The position numbers and the translations under genes are program-made. A stretch of DNA of 60,000 bases from Bugula neritina (lineage: Eukaryota; Bryozoa; Gymnolaemata; Cheilostomatida; Bugulidae). The notes under the pieces were generated by a model. The model was not told where the DNA came from, searched no databases, and saw only the letters and a program-made list of their open reading frames with translations. Location of the stretch: positions 5,749,662 through 5,809,661 of the forward strand of contig OZ037770.1 of the NCBI GenBank assembly GCA_964035545.1, in the 5' to 3' direction. Positions 1 to 12,786 of this stretch are shown here, one piece after another (positions within the stretch are counted from its first letter, which is position 1; every line of letters begins with the position of its first letter).

Positions 1-627
1 AAGGTAGAAAAAGTTAGTTGAAGTTGAGGGTGTAGATTGATAACAGCCAAAACGCCGATTTTGAAATGAGCTGGGAAATATGACGTAACAGCGCCAGCAT
101 TCCTGCTGGTCACGTGACTATACAAATGAATAACTATAGAAATATGACTGTGAGATGTGATCTTTCAGCTCGAAATTTGTATATTTATAGAAGTGTAAAT
201 GTGAATTATCTCAATCTATAGTTTTTTGACATTTTAAATAACATGTATGTGATAACATTAGGCCATATTTTGCTTGTAAGCATAGAAAAAAGCATTGCAA
301 AAACATGCATTCTTTAGGATGAATGCCTGCGATCGATCTAAACTAGGTCAGATTGTGCAATATTACGGGCACACCAAAGCTGACCTATATAGCGCACTGT
401 AACTGCTTTATTGGTTATTGGTTGATATTGTGCTCAGCAACTTTGAATACTAGCGTTATAGTTAGCAAGTGCAGCATATAGTTACTGGCGTTCACACGTC
501 AGTCACGTATTAGGCTATTCTTTTTCATGGCTGAAAATTTTACCTCCCTCAAAATTGGAATTTTGAAAAGCTGTTTTCTAGGCACATATCCCTATGCAAA
601 GTCACAATTGTTTGCATACACATTAAA
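1..627. other. AT-rich DNA without a recognisable gene
   Basis: No long reading frame, RNA gene or repeat copied elsewhere in the window was found. If the minus-strand exon model that follows is right, this is the 3' flank of that gene. Confidence 0.5.
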
Positions 628-2910
628 TTATAGTTCATAATTATAATGTGATTGTAATAAACTAAGATTGAGCAATCCTTTAATCATAGTTGCTGTTTCT
701 GCATTGCCCAGCAACGAAATCCACAAAAATTCGTTCAAGCATATTTTAGGCAACATTTTTGCATGTTGGGAGGACACAACTCTTAATTTTAGGGGGGCAT
801 TGGAGACCACTGAAAAAGGTCTATATTAGCTGTTGATGTAATTACGCATTTCGTAGTGCACATTCAGACTGAACTCTTAGTGATTGCTCTTTGTAACTTG
901 TTTTTTAAATCTGCCTAATGACAAATATTAATTTAAAATAAATAAAATTAAATTCAAAGAAATAATAGTTCAGGACTTACTCAGATTTATAGTGAAGCTG
1001 ACATACAGATATCAGAGCATTGTTTTCGGTTAAAGTATGTCAAACTCTGTTACCAATGAAATTGACAAAATTTCTTCATGTCCGAAAGTTAAATACCTGA
1101 AGCAATGTTTACCTGCCAGTATATTCACTTTAAGACTAGGAGATATATGGGCTACACAGTGCAGGTTTCCCACAAGAAATGCACCACTTTCCAGCTGATC
1201 CATTTCAATGTCTTCCACACTGACGAGTTTTCTATCATTATCTAGCTTCATCTCTTGTAATTCACCAAAAGATACTAGAGGCTTGCGACTGAAAACATTC
1301 CAAACAATTTCATTGCAGAATGAGAGTTCGTGCTTAACGCGACTGGAACTGTAGTCATACTAATTTTTTTGGCACGCTATATAACAGCTATTTGATATTA
1401 AATTTTTGACGCATATATTACTTTGGCTACCAGCTAAACACAGCTTCATGCAGAGTAGTATGAGTTTTTAAATAACATTTTTTCGTAACCTGTCAATTGA
1501 ATCAATTTTGAATGATATAGTTCACTTGTTGATGAGAAGCACTATATAAAACTGATTCTCATCGTTAGAGCAGTGGTTTTTAAAAAGTTTAATGACTGCA
1601 GAACGTCATGCAAAATGCACCATGTTAATTACAAACAGCTAATTAAGTACATATAAGCTATATGAATAAGCTATGAGTAAATGACACAATTACATAAAAA
1701 ATCATCTTTATGGAAACATGAAGAATTGTGACTATAAACTATGTTTTATACAGGTCAGTGTAGCTGTATTAACTCAAACTTGAATGACACTTTGATGTGA
1801 AATATACGTTCATGTTTCTATTTTAAATGGGGAAATATTTATTTCTAGCTTAACCCCTCTCTTCTGAACAAGGAGACACCATTAAAACAATAAGTGCATG
1901 CATATATCTTTTTGTTGAGTTTGATTGTTCAATGGTTAATGATTTAATAACATTCAAAGCCATTTTAATGAGAGGATGAATATCCAAATATTATAAACAT
2001 TTAAATTGCACCACCTTCTATAGAAGATATTTTTATTATGAAAAGTTGTATAAAATAAAGCAATCGGAATCAGCTTAAATAAAAAACTAGCAAACATCTA
2101 CATAATCTGCCCGTTGAAAAGTACTTTTTCTATTACAACATAATATATTTACTAAAACATGAACAAAGTTATCTTAAAAGCTCACAGAAAGCGTAAAAGG
2201 AAAGCTTTCAATTCAACCCACTACATGAGTTATGACTAGGAGTGTCAGTATGATTATGATTTATTATTATGAGCATGCATATATAATTATTGTGGTAAAT
2301 ATCACCCCTCTTGATGCAGTACTTATGGCTATTTTTCTAAATAATGTAGTTATAGCTAAGTCTGTGGCAGAACTTTTTAATACCTTAAATACTACAGCTA
2401 TTGTTAAGCTTTTAGCGTATTAAATAGTTAATCCCTTTTCCCACAATTACAAGTTACAGTAAGCATGCACTTGGTTGGGTTCAATTTTGCTGATTTGTTT
2501 AAACCGACAACCAACTGAGGCTCTACTCCCCTTCTGTGGAAGGTTCTAGAATTCCTTTGTTCTGCTAGTATAAAAAAAACCCATTCTAAGTTTCAGTCAC
2601 TTGAAGACTGGAGCACAGACCGAAAGAATCAAGTACAGAAATAAAGACATACAGCACACACCATTCTACACTCTCTTAACTCTTTTCTTACAAGGAGTTA
2701 TGTGCTCTGCCTGATTTCATTCAATAACCCACAAGTTACTACAGTATGTACATTCACAGTGAAAGCGTGATAATAAAATCATAAGGTACTTTACCTCTGA
2801 GTGTTTTGACATAGAGTGAAATTGATAAACATGAAGTATATAAAAATAGCCTTGCGCAGCTTCACCATTAGATCCATACTCTCTAAGGGATCAGCAGGAT
2901 TTACAGATGT
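628..2910 (-). CDS. possible 3' part of an unrecognised minus-strand gene (three candidate exons)
   Basis: Three minus-strand segments have splice-like borders and matching phases: 2910-2795 (starts in phase 0 after an AG, ends with two spare bases before GTAAAG), 1288-1113 (takes one base, ends with one spare base before GTAAAC) and 809-628 (takes two bases after a TTTTTCAG acceptor, ends in a stop). Joined, they would give about 157 residues. The first segment has a charged stretch (near DPLESMDLMVKLRK) then a hydrophobic one; the middle segment is acidic and well balanced (near VSVEDIEMDQLESGAF). I do not recognise the protein. The middle segment is the most convincing exon; the last could be chance. 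Upstream exons would lie at higher coordinates. No initiator or polyadenylation signal was fixed. The reading-frame match is seen; expression and function are inference. Confidence 0.35.
2345..2743 (+). mobile_element. possible solo LTR
   Basis: The segment begins TGTAGT and ends ACTACA, has a TATA-like TATAAAAA near 2570 and AATAAA near 2640. Its last 60 bases resemble the 3' ends of the LTRs at 9283-10050 and 26233-26618 (a GGAGTTATG block, then a C-rich tail). No target duplication is visible and the 5' half is not clearly related, so the left boundary is a guess. Confidence 0.4.
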
Positions 2911-3867
2911 CTGGCACGATAACAACAACTAGAGTTAAATAACTAGTACACAGTTATATAGAAAGTAGTAAATCACCATGATAATTATAGAGTTAACCAA
3001 CTGATACATAGTTTTAGCATGCAATACTAATGTTGTTTTTGCCAAGTAAACATATATGACCTGTTTGCTATCACTACGTTTCCATTATTGCATTAAGCAA
3101 GGAAATCCTTTATTTGCCCTATGGAATTAAAAAAGTAAAGCAAAGCAAAAATTGAAGCAAAGCTGACGCCTTAAATTTGTAAAGCTTTTTTGTAGGCAAA
3201 AGCATTTTCAAGCTAAAATTAAACAGACAGATACTTTTGTTTTGAAAATTTAAATTATTCTTAAGGTTTAGTTTGCCTGTCACAAAACACTTCATGCTTA
3301 TATGGCTTTGTGGCTTTTTGACTTAAAATAAGTTGACTCAAAGTTTGACTATTTGATAATTTTAATCCATCAAAAATTGGAACATAAACATGACGTATAA
3401 AGTATAAACACAAACTGTAGTATATATAAGGACGTATGCCAGTGCATAGAATACACTGCGCCAGCTAGAGCCACTTTCTAATACCACAAAAGAAGCTAAA
3501 CTTTTTCATGAAACTGAAATAAAGTATTTTGACCTGTTACACAGACACTATGCATGTTACTGTTTTTAGTTTATTTTACATTAGCTAAAGTTCTTTCTCT
3601 GTGTTACGACTCTAGTTACTATTTTATGCTTTACAAAGTAGAAATTTTAGTCTGCTGAACTTTAAAACTTTTGCATTCATAGCAAAACTAACAAAATTTA
3701 TATCGTGCTAACATTTTTTTTCACTCAACAAATAGCAGAAACTGCAAAGTCAAAAAGCTAGATATTTTAGCAAAATGCTTATAATGTAATTTATAGTATA
3801 GTTTTAGTATTTTTCAAATATTTCGAAGCTTGATAAAAATTTTTTAGTATACAAAATTGTATATGAT
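2911..3867. other. AT-rich intron-like or intergenic DNA
   Basis: I see no supported coding segment, RNA gene or repeat shared with the rest of the window. Confidence 0.5.
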
Positions 3868-5198
3868 TAGGGGTAAGGGGGGGGGGGGGTACAACGGTCA
3901 TAGGGGTAAAAAAAGCCGGCCAAATTGTGAGAAAACTTATTGACTTGAAGTTGTGATTGTTTTTTAATGAAAAGGTATTGACATAATTATTCAGCTATTG
4001 TAGTTTCAACACTTGTGAAACATACTTGTTGAAGAGGCGAGTGAAAAACTGTTTTTACCTACTTTTTGTAAATTTTTTAGGATGTCGTTAAAGCTTTATA
4101 ACTTTTTACACTCAAAGGCAACAAGCTTAGATTTTACTGATATTGTTGCCATTGCTTGTCTCTACATTGCTTAACTAGTATAACAGAAACTCTTAAATAA
4201 ATTTTCCTTGAGCCACATTTATTTTCAATTTGGCCACACGGGGCACAATGGGCCAAGCTGACCGGGGCACAATGGGCCACCTGATTATTGCACCCTGATC
4301 ACTGTTATTAGTTTTTTTGCCTAAAAAGTTGGTTAAAATGCTACTAAAATCTATAGATATTGCCGTTTCTGACCTTTTTGTAAAATATTAAAGACATGGT
4401 AAAAATACAAGACTACAAGGTGAAACTCCCCTAATATATACATCTGGTGAAGTTATAGCTTTGCCATTTTATACATAATACAATACACTCTGCTGTTGCT
4501 ACTAGTATAAGTAGTCATATGATATTCATTATATATTATATCATTAAAGAAATATACATTTATTTGAATAAAATAAATTGTGATTTGCTCATTTCCTCCC
4601 CCCTCTCCCTTCCGTATTCCAGCCACAAACCGAAGCTCTGCACCTTAGCTACAGTTCATAAAAAAGTCTACTCGAAATTTTGAAGTACCTGTTACTAAAG
4701 TTTTTTTCTGATAAAAATTCCTGTCAAGTGAAATTCAAAACACATGTTTAGTTCTAAACAGTAATGATAATGACACCGCAGAACTGAGTGGTGTGCATTT
4801 GATTTTGCCTTCCCCTGCTATTCGTGGTGGCGCCAACTGTACAGCTAAAACATGAATTTTGCTGTAGATCTGAAGGAATATTTGTATTTATTTGTCATAT
4901 TAGATAAATAAAAATCAGATGCAACAAAATCAGCAAAGTTTCAAAATATTTGTTGTGTCCCACCCAGTGGCCCATTGTACCCCGCTACCGGGACACAATG
5001 GGCTGATTTTTTCGTCATAAAAATTTCATTATTGTGAAAGTTGTGAGAGAGATAGAAACAGCAAACTGATACCTGTAATAGACAACAGATGCAGCATTAA
5101 GACTAGAGACTATTGAACTTGTAATTTAAAACACAGATGAATGAGAGCAAAAGATTCAAAAACGGGCCCGTTGTGCCCCCCCCCCCCCGTTACCCCTA
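3868..5198 (+). mobile_element. G-tract-ended non-autonomous element, long copy
   Basis: The ends are inverted: TAGGGGTAA followed by a G run on the left, and a C run followed by TTACCCCTA on the right. A shorter inverted copy lies at 5859-6560 and matches both the first ~325 bases and the last ~370 bases; about 630 internal bases are absent from that copy. The body repeats a GGGCACAATGGGCC-type motif: twice directly (4239-4255, 4263-4279), once as a hairpin (4969-5003), and in degraded form at both termini. No coding frame is supported, so it looks like a MITE-like element. A TA target duplication is possible because both ends can be read as TA plus GGGGTAA. Confidence 0.7.
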
Positions 5199-5858
5199 TT
5201 CATTTCATTATTAAAAATAAAAAATTAAGTCTACAGTCCATCTATTTTTTGGTAAAACAAAATACAGTTAGCTCACCGTCTTATAGAACCGCCTATATCG
5301 TACAGCTAGTCAAAATTAACTTAGCAAAACTTACTTGTTCAGGTTGTCGTAGGTATTGAAGTTGTTAAAGGACAACATGAGTTGAAAAAATACACAAATT
5401 GGGCTGTAGGTAAATTACTAATGCGACCTGGTTTGCAGTGTGGTACAGTTTGAGTTAAAGTGAGTGACTGAACCTAAAATAATATAATGGTTTTATTTTT
5501 GCGCTTCATCAATCAAGAATGTTCTATATTATATATATAATTATTGTTTACATTAAGTGCATTTTGTTCTATAGCCTACTATTCCTATATAACCTATAGT
5601 TTTAGTATTTGTGGAAAATCGTGCTGCGCCTTCCCACTTGGAATAACTTGAGTTGCATGAATGAAATAAATATTGTAGAGTATTACCATAATTTTGTATC
5701 TACTTCAACAAAAGAGATATTTATATACTGGAAAGTTGTTTGAATGATAAAAAGATATACAAACTATAAAAATTATTATATCCTTAATAATAATGTGAAA
5801 GTATGAAGCTCTTTGCGTTGGTTTAATTTAGATATTCAACTATAAGATAGATAATGAG
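5199..5858. other. spacer between two inverted repeat copies
   Basis: AT-rich, with no supported gene. It would form the loop if the flanking inverted copies paired. Confidence 0.5.
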
Positions 5859-6560
5859 TAGGGGTAAGGGGGGGGGGCACAACGGCCGATTTTTGAGTTT
5901 TTTGCTCTCATTCGTCTGTGTTTCAATTTACTGGTTTAATAAGCTTTAGTCTACCCGCTGCATCTGTTGTTTATAACAGGTATCGGTTCGTTGTTTCTAT
6001 CTCTCTCACAACTTTCAGAATAATGCAAATTTCAAAACAAAAAATTTGGCCCATTGTGCCCAGTATACTCGGGTACAATGGGTCACTGGGTGGGACACAA
6101 CATATATTTTGAAACTTTTTTGATCTGGTTTCACCTGATCTTAATTCAATTATTATACACAAATAAATAAAAATACTTTTTCAGATTTACAGCAAAATTC
6201 ATGTTTTAGCTATACAGTTTGTATACCACCACAGTTTGCTATTATACTTGTTAAGTAATGCGCAGACAAGCAGTGGCAACACTATCAGTGAAATCTAGGC
6301 TTGCTACTTTTGAGTGTAAGAACTTATAAAGCTTTAACTATTTCTTTAAAAAAGTTCAAAAAGTAGGTAAAAACCGTTTTTGACTCGCCTTTTCAACACA
6401 TATGCTCTGCAAGTGTTGAAACTACAATGGCTAAAAATTATGTCAATACCTTTATAATAAAAAAAATCACAACTCAAAGTCAATAAGTTCTCTCACAGTT
6501 TGACCAGCTTCTTGTACCTCTATGACTGTTGTGCCCCTCCACACCCACCCCTTACTCTTA
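5859..6560 (-). mobile_element. G-tract-ended non-autonomous element, short inverted copy
   Basis: This is the reverse complement of 3868-5198 with the middle missing. The left end is TAGGGGTAAGGGGGG and the right end is a degraded CCCCTTACTC. It carries the hairpin of GGCCCATTGTGCC with GGGTACAATGGG at 6048-6083. Divergence from the long copy is substantial, so the two are old insertions rather than a recent inverted duplication. No ORF is supported. Confidence 0.7.
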
Positions 6561-6831
6561 CATATAATAAATAATTCGTTTATCTCTTAATTAAATATTT
6601 TCAATTATATTTCAACACAAATACTTAAAATTTTTCTTCAGAATTAAAATTGAAAATTAGTTATTGGAATAGTAAATTTTTTATGATAAAAACTGTGTCA
6701 GACTTTTTTAATCTCTTGTAAGAATTTTGTATGTTGTATACTAACTTGACTTGTTAGTTTGAACCAATCAATTACATGTATTGCATTTCAATAGTTTCAG
6801 CTAATGCAAAATTGTCTTCAGAAAGATTTAC

Positions 6832-6956
6832 TCTGATATGGAAGAGTGTTCAGTTTCTGGTGCTGCTGAATCTTATAGTGTAACATGTCATGGGGAGGCA
6901 ACTCAGAAAACATTTCCAAAGCTTGAATTACCTCAATCAGATAGAGTTCTAAACAA
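6832..6956 (-). CDS. candidate internal exon, minus strand
   Basis: On the minus strand a TTTTAG acceptor is followed by 125 bases open in one frame (one spare base at each end), ending before GTAAAT. The 41 encoded residues have a protein-like composition (around VIQALEMFSELPPHDML). I do not recognise it. Its phases do not join directly to the neighbouring candidate exons at 2795-2910 or 7655-7732, so at least one further exon or a different border is needed. It could be chance. Confidence 0.25.
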
Positions 6957-7072
6957 CTAAAAGCCTGTATTTGCTGGAATCATACTATGCAATAAATATT
7001 CAAATTACAAGGTTAAATTTAATTCAATCAGATATAAAGTTCTAAACAACTAAAAGCTTGTATTTGCTGCAA
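6934..7072. repeat. direct repeat, about 47 bp, two copies
   Basis: 6934-6980 and 7024-7072 share AATCAGATA, AGTTCTAAACAACTAAAAGC and TGTATTTGCTG blocks in the same order, separated by about 43 bases. This is a small local duplication that overlaps the edge of the candidate exon. Confidence 0.7.
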
Positions 7073-7654
7073 TGAGTATCTAGAGCTCATGCAGATTACA
7101 GTGATTGTATGTTATATATTTTTAGTCAAAATTTCAGATAAAACTAAAATTAACATTAGCAGCTGTTATAAAGTATATAAAACCTGTTATTTATAATATA
7201 ATGCTTTGTTTTCTCCTTGATTTACGTATATAAACTTCGCATGCAATATATATAATTTTCAGAGATCTAGTGATAGTTGCCTATCACAATGCAGTAATTG
7301 TTGTAGCAATATGTAATAATAGCAATTCATATAAGATACAACCAAAATGACAATCTCTCATTCACAAAAGGAAATGTAATAAACTAGTTCTATCTAAAAA
7401 TAGATAATTATAAGCTGATTTTCTTTAAGTCACAATGCCGATAACAGTAAATCCAATTGAGAAACAGCATACAAAAATGTTCAATGAATGAGGAACTAGT
7501 GAAAACTAATATAGCTGTGTTTTGTGAAGGACAAATCAAAATTTCATGCGTAATTAATGACAGGTCATGGCCAATAATGACTATATATAGTTGTGTTTGA
7601 ACACTGAAAGACACCATAGGCCATGTAGTATATTATTTGTATTATTGTAATTAC

Positions 7655-7732
7655 CATTATATTCTCCAGCTGTGTCTGTTACGATAATCGGCAATTTCCA
7701 CTCAGTAGGTAAATTATATAATAACATATCAC
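7655..7732 (-). CDS. candidate internal exon, minus strand
   Basis: On the minus strand a GAGTTAG acceptor is followed by 78 bases (two spare bases, 25 codons, one spare base) and then GTAATT. The peptide (around LPTEWKLPIIVTDTAGEYN) looks like structured protein rather than random AT-rich DNA. It may belong to the same minus-strand gene as the exons at 0.6-2.9 kb. The family is not recognised. Confidence 0.3.
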
Positions 7733-7792
7733 CTAACTCAAAATAATACTATGATAAATTTAAACAGTTCACTTAAATGAATATATTATATG

Positions 7793-8134
7793 AATTCTTT
7801 TACTTAGTTTAGGACACACTGGATATCATCAGTCTTTAGCTATTCTTCACAATTTCTTAATTTTGCTTGTTTTCCCATGTTTTTTCTTATATATTCAGCT
7901 CATATGAAGTGCGGACCATTACAAAAAAACCGTAACAGTCCGCAACCAACAGCATCTGAATAATTAGGAAAAAACATGGGAAATGAAGCAAAATTAAAAT
8001 GAACTTTAATTATTTAGGTATATTTATTGGTGTTTTACTAGTTTTGACCAAAAACCATGTCCAGTAGCAGCTAAACTGTGAAAAATAGCTGAAAACGGAA
8101 GATATTCAGTGTGTACTAAATTAAGTAAAATTAC
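7793..8134. mobile_element. long palindromic MITE (copy 1)
   Basis: The left arm (about 7797-7920) and right arm (about 7932-8133) are imperfect reverse complements. Shared blocks include TTTTACTTARTTTAG, ACACACTG, CCCATGTTTTTTC and GCGGACCATTAC paired with GTAACAGTCCGC around a short A-rich centre. The right arm has about 75 extra bases. Termini read AATTYTTTTAC. A second, more diverged copy is at 59323-59722. There is no coding capacity. Foldback shape and AT-rich ends are typical of non-autonomous DNA transposons; the superfamily cannot be told. Confidence 0.7.
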
Positions 8135-8149
8135 CCATATATATATATG

Positions 8150-8190
8150 CTGATGAGGGGACAAATCCCGAAACAGCTGCTGTCCACAGA
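8150..8190 (+). ncRNA. hammerhead ribozyme core, stem I lost
   Basis: The core CTGATGA, stem II (GGGG/TCCC), GAAA, stem III (ACAG/CTGT) and the GTC cleavage triplet are identical to the complete copy 271 bases downstream. The upstream strand of stem I is replaced by a TA run, so only one or two base pairs of stem I remain. It is probably inactive and marks the 5' truncation point of the element. Confidence 0.55.
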
Positions 8191-8414
8191 TTGAAATATT
8201 ACGCTCTCATTTAATGCTCAGCAATGACATTGAATGATTGAGCACTCTCACCATGGTCACAAACTCAAGCTGCTAGCATTTTGCAATGCTCGTGACTCCT
8301 AGGTGACCCCTAAAGTCACTTGAGCACTCTGGCTTGAGCTTACACACCTTTTAAATTTGTTTCAGTAAAACTATAAGTTTTACTATTGCGAAGGTGTAGG
8401 CCATGGTACTCTGT

Positions 8415-8461
8415 TCTGTGCTGATGAGGGGACAAATCCCGAAACAGCTGCTGTCCACAGA
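8415..8461 (+). ncRNA. hammerhead ribozyme, complete
   Basis: All three helices pair. Stem I is TCTGTG (8415-8420) with CACAGA (8456-8461). The core CTGATGA is followed by stem II GGGG/TCCC with a five-base loop, GAAA, stem III ACAG/CTGT with a CTG loop, and the cleavage site after GTC (8455). These are the invariant nucleotides of the natural hammerhead fold. Predicted self-cleavage is between 8455 and 8456. With the copy at 8150 it would define a 271-nt monomer. Confidence 0.85.
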
Positions 8462-8723
8462 TTGAGATGTATATATATATATATATATATATATAGTTTC
8501 ACTAATCCTTGCTGTTTTTATATTTGGAAATCTATTTTTTTTGTAAACTCTGATTTATTTTTTATGCAAAAAAATTCAGTATAAATTTTGACTTGCTTAA
8601 GATATAAAATAAGATTATCTCCCTCAGTTTCAATAATTTACAATAACTGCCACTCTCTATTCTTTGTGTCATGCATAACGTCTAAAGTTTCGTAATAATT
8701 TTTGAATTTCATTCATTGCTACT

Positions 8724-8751
8724 CTGAAGATGGGTACAGTGGTACCCGAAA
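8724..8751 (+). other. hammerhead-core-like hairpin (CTGAAGA type)
   Basis: CTGAAGA, then T, a perfect six-base stem GGGTAC/GTACCC with an AGTG loop, then GAAA. This matches the hammerhead core consensus CUGANGA..GAAA except for one extra T before stem II; stems I and III are not convincing. The motif is conserved at the second element copy (35358-35385, minus), followed in both by a TTACTTTA..TAAAGTAA hairpin or its remnant. It may be a degenerate ribozyme or a structured end of a Penelope-like element. Confidence 0.35.
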
Positions 8752-8809
8752 TATCAGTGTAATTACTTTACCTAATAAAGTAATAAATCAACAATTTTTC
8801 TCGTATACC

Positions 8810-9112
<303 letters not shown>

Positions 9113-9282
9113 GTACAATAAATATATTTATGAACACCATTTCAACATTGGGTTTCTCAATTTTTACCAATAAAGTGACTATAAACTTTTATGAATACTG
9201 TTTGCCACTATAGAAATTTACATCTTTCAGCATTTATGTTATGGTAAACATTGAGGTTGTCAAAATATGCATTTAGAGATGA

Positions 9283-10050
<768 letters not shown>

Positions 10051-10860
10051 ATAATACAGTATATGCACCGTGATTTCAAACATACTAAAATATAGACTAA
10101 ATAATAAGGAATGTTAGTTATGTAATTTGTTATTACAAAAAAAAAGAAAGCAAAACTTTTTGAATAATTTAAGCAATGTGTCTAGGTATACGCGTTGAGT
10201 ATTAGATTAGTAGTATTAAACTTTGCCGAAAGCATGAAAGCTTCCTAAAAAAATATCATTTTTTCTAAAAATTGGCTGACAACAAAAATTTCACATTATA
10301 GGATTTGCTGATAGTTTTGGAATGACTGTTAGAACTAAGCAGTACTGCAGTTTTAAATAACAAAGTTATAAACACTAAACCTCAAACAATATTTGTTATG
10401 ATAATTGTGTAATTAAATGACAATTGAGCAATGAAGTGTTTCCTTTTAAGCATTGTGTAATTTAAATAACATCACAAGGTGAGATACCAGCATTGTTTAT
10501 TTCAGTAGCTGAAAAGGTTTAATTTAAACCAAATGAGTGTTGTCAAATGATATTGAAACACTAACAATGCTTATTTAGCAAATTAAATATCCTAAAATCA
10601 AGCACTTGACAATGGACTTATATGTACCTGGAAAACAAATAACCCAACATTGTTCCACTAAAATACAATTATTATCAATAGTTTCGGATTATGTTTCTAT
10701 ACAAAATTAAATTCAAAAAACATAAACACATTTTGAAATTACTCTTATATATCAAAATAGGCAGGAAGTTCAAAATGTCAAGTATCATTTAAAAACTATC
10801 TACTTTATCTAGCAAAAGAGCTCAAGGTTTCACATAATGAAAAAAACTCATGCAAGTACA
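10051..10860. other. AT-rich intergenic DNA
   Basis: No supported gene or repeat was seen. Confidence 0.5.
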
Positions 10861-11068
10861 TGTTTTAGTCTACTGATGTCTATTTAATTGGTGATTACAA
10901 TTGGATTAGTGGTTATTATCTGAAAGTTATATTAATCAAGCACTGGAATTCATCAAACAATTGGAGTGACTATTTTTTTCAAAAGCAGAATATCAATTGA
11001 TCAGCTAAAACGTCAGGAAAAAGTTTAGCTTCAAGTTTACATAAACTGCATGCGTAAATTATACAACA
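10861..11068 (-). mobile_element. solo LTR of the minus-strand gypsy family
   Basis: It matches the LTR at 29734-29930 along its length: GATGTCTATTTA, TGGATTAG, AATCAAGCACT, TTTTTCAAAA, AATCAGCTAAAACRTCA, GTTTACATAAACTG, and TATACAACA at the end. On the minus strand it reads TGTTGT..AAACA. No target duplication is evident. Confidence 0.6.
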
Positions 11069-12786
11069 GCTATATATTCTGGCAAGAAAACCTCTGATAG
11101 AAAGAGTATTGTTAGATCGGCTTAAAAATTAGTAACACAAGATAAATTAAGCAACAGACAAACATTTATTATCTATACATATAAATATATTAGTTCACTT
11201 ATGAATCTTTTGTTTGCATGACAAAACCTGTCTATTTTATACTGATATGTTTATTATATACATTTGAACATAGGAATTTAGGCCGTTTATGACAACCAAA
11301 AACTTTCAAGTGAGTATCCGTGCGTCGGTGTTGCAAATATGGCTACATTGAGGTTTTACAGAACTTTTAGCTAAACATAAACCACTTGTATGAGCTAATG
11401 TGTGTTTCTGATTGTTTGCATGCACTTAAAGCCTTTACTTTTATCTGTTCACATATTTTTATATTTGTAAGTTTGGTTGTAGTTATGCAAGTGCCACACT
11501 CTTTGTATTATACACAATTTTTTTATCCTAATGCCTAATATAAGTGAAATTGAATGCAAATTAAAAATAACAATATCATTGCTCCATACAGTTTTAATTA
11601 TGGTATTATTGTTAACAAAAAGTAAACAGCTATTGTTTAAACGTCTCTTTTCAACAACAATATAATTAATTGCTAAAAAACAACTAAACAGTGGCTTGAT
11701 TGTTGACATTGAATTAAACAATCGAAACAATGCTTTAGTTAAAAGAGATAGTATCTCAGAATGAACAATTGAGAAGGCATGTTGCATAAGCATTACAGCA
11801 TTCTATATACTAACTAGAGGTAACCTTCCTAAATTAACTTTTAAATTATTATACTCAGGTTTATTACGAGACATTCTGTATTATGTATTATAGTTTTTAT
11901 GTTTGCCATGCAAGTTATATATTAAACGCGACTTATGACATGCTTCTTTATTGCACTTTCTGATTTAACAGCTAGTATAATATTTTAGTAGCTATATTAT
12001 CTAAAAGTTTTATATAGTAATCTGTGATTAGGTGCCCAAAACTTCTGGTGCAGTTTTTTAATTAAATCTGTGCATGTGTGCGTGTGTGTGCGTGTGTGTG
12101 CGTGTGTGCGTGTGTGGGTGTGTAGGTGTGTGTGTGTTTGTTCGTGTGTATAATTATATTGCAACTGCTTTTTATTTATTTTTTTTTTGCAAAGCAACTT
12201 TTATATAATTGCCTTCTGTCATCCATTTACTTTTAAATAAACAAAGCAAATAATTTTTGTTTTACATCACAAATTTGTAAATTTTAAAATTTTTGACGCA
12301 AGTAATCCAACAGCTTGATCAAAATATTTGATAATAATATTCTATTCTACTATGTACATACAAGGAATATCCGCATATTTCTAAACTGCACATCTTGAAC
12401 TCGAATTTTCTTCTATAATAATTTATTTATTTTTACGAAGTACAGAAAATGATAGGCTTCCATGAATTAGCTTCTATCACTATATGTATATAATAAAAAA
12501 TGTGCTTCAAACAACATAACATCTGCATTGATACGTACAGCAAAATATATATCTCACCTAGGCAACAAGCTTATTTGATACTGTTAGAGTAAAAAGAGGA
12601 TATGCTGGTTCGAATGATTGGCTGAGCTTTGACAGAGAGCGTTTCATTTGTCCTTTCTATTATTGATTACTTTATATATTTTTGTAATATGTTGAATATT
12701 GCCCATTCTTCTAAGGTTTATAACTTGAGAGGATCTAACCATATTGTGAGAAACAGACATCAGAAACATTTTCTAGCCTTGGCAAA
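11069..12786. other. intergenic DNA upstream of the Ser/Thr-rich gene
   Basis: It holds a GT-rich simple repeat (about 12072-12142) and no supported gene. Near the right end an inverted CCAAT box (ATTGG, 12617) and a TATATATT (12673) precede the start codon of the next gene and may be its promoter. Confidence 0.45.
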
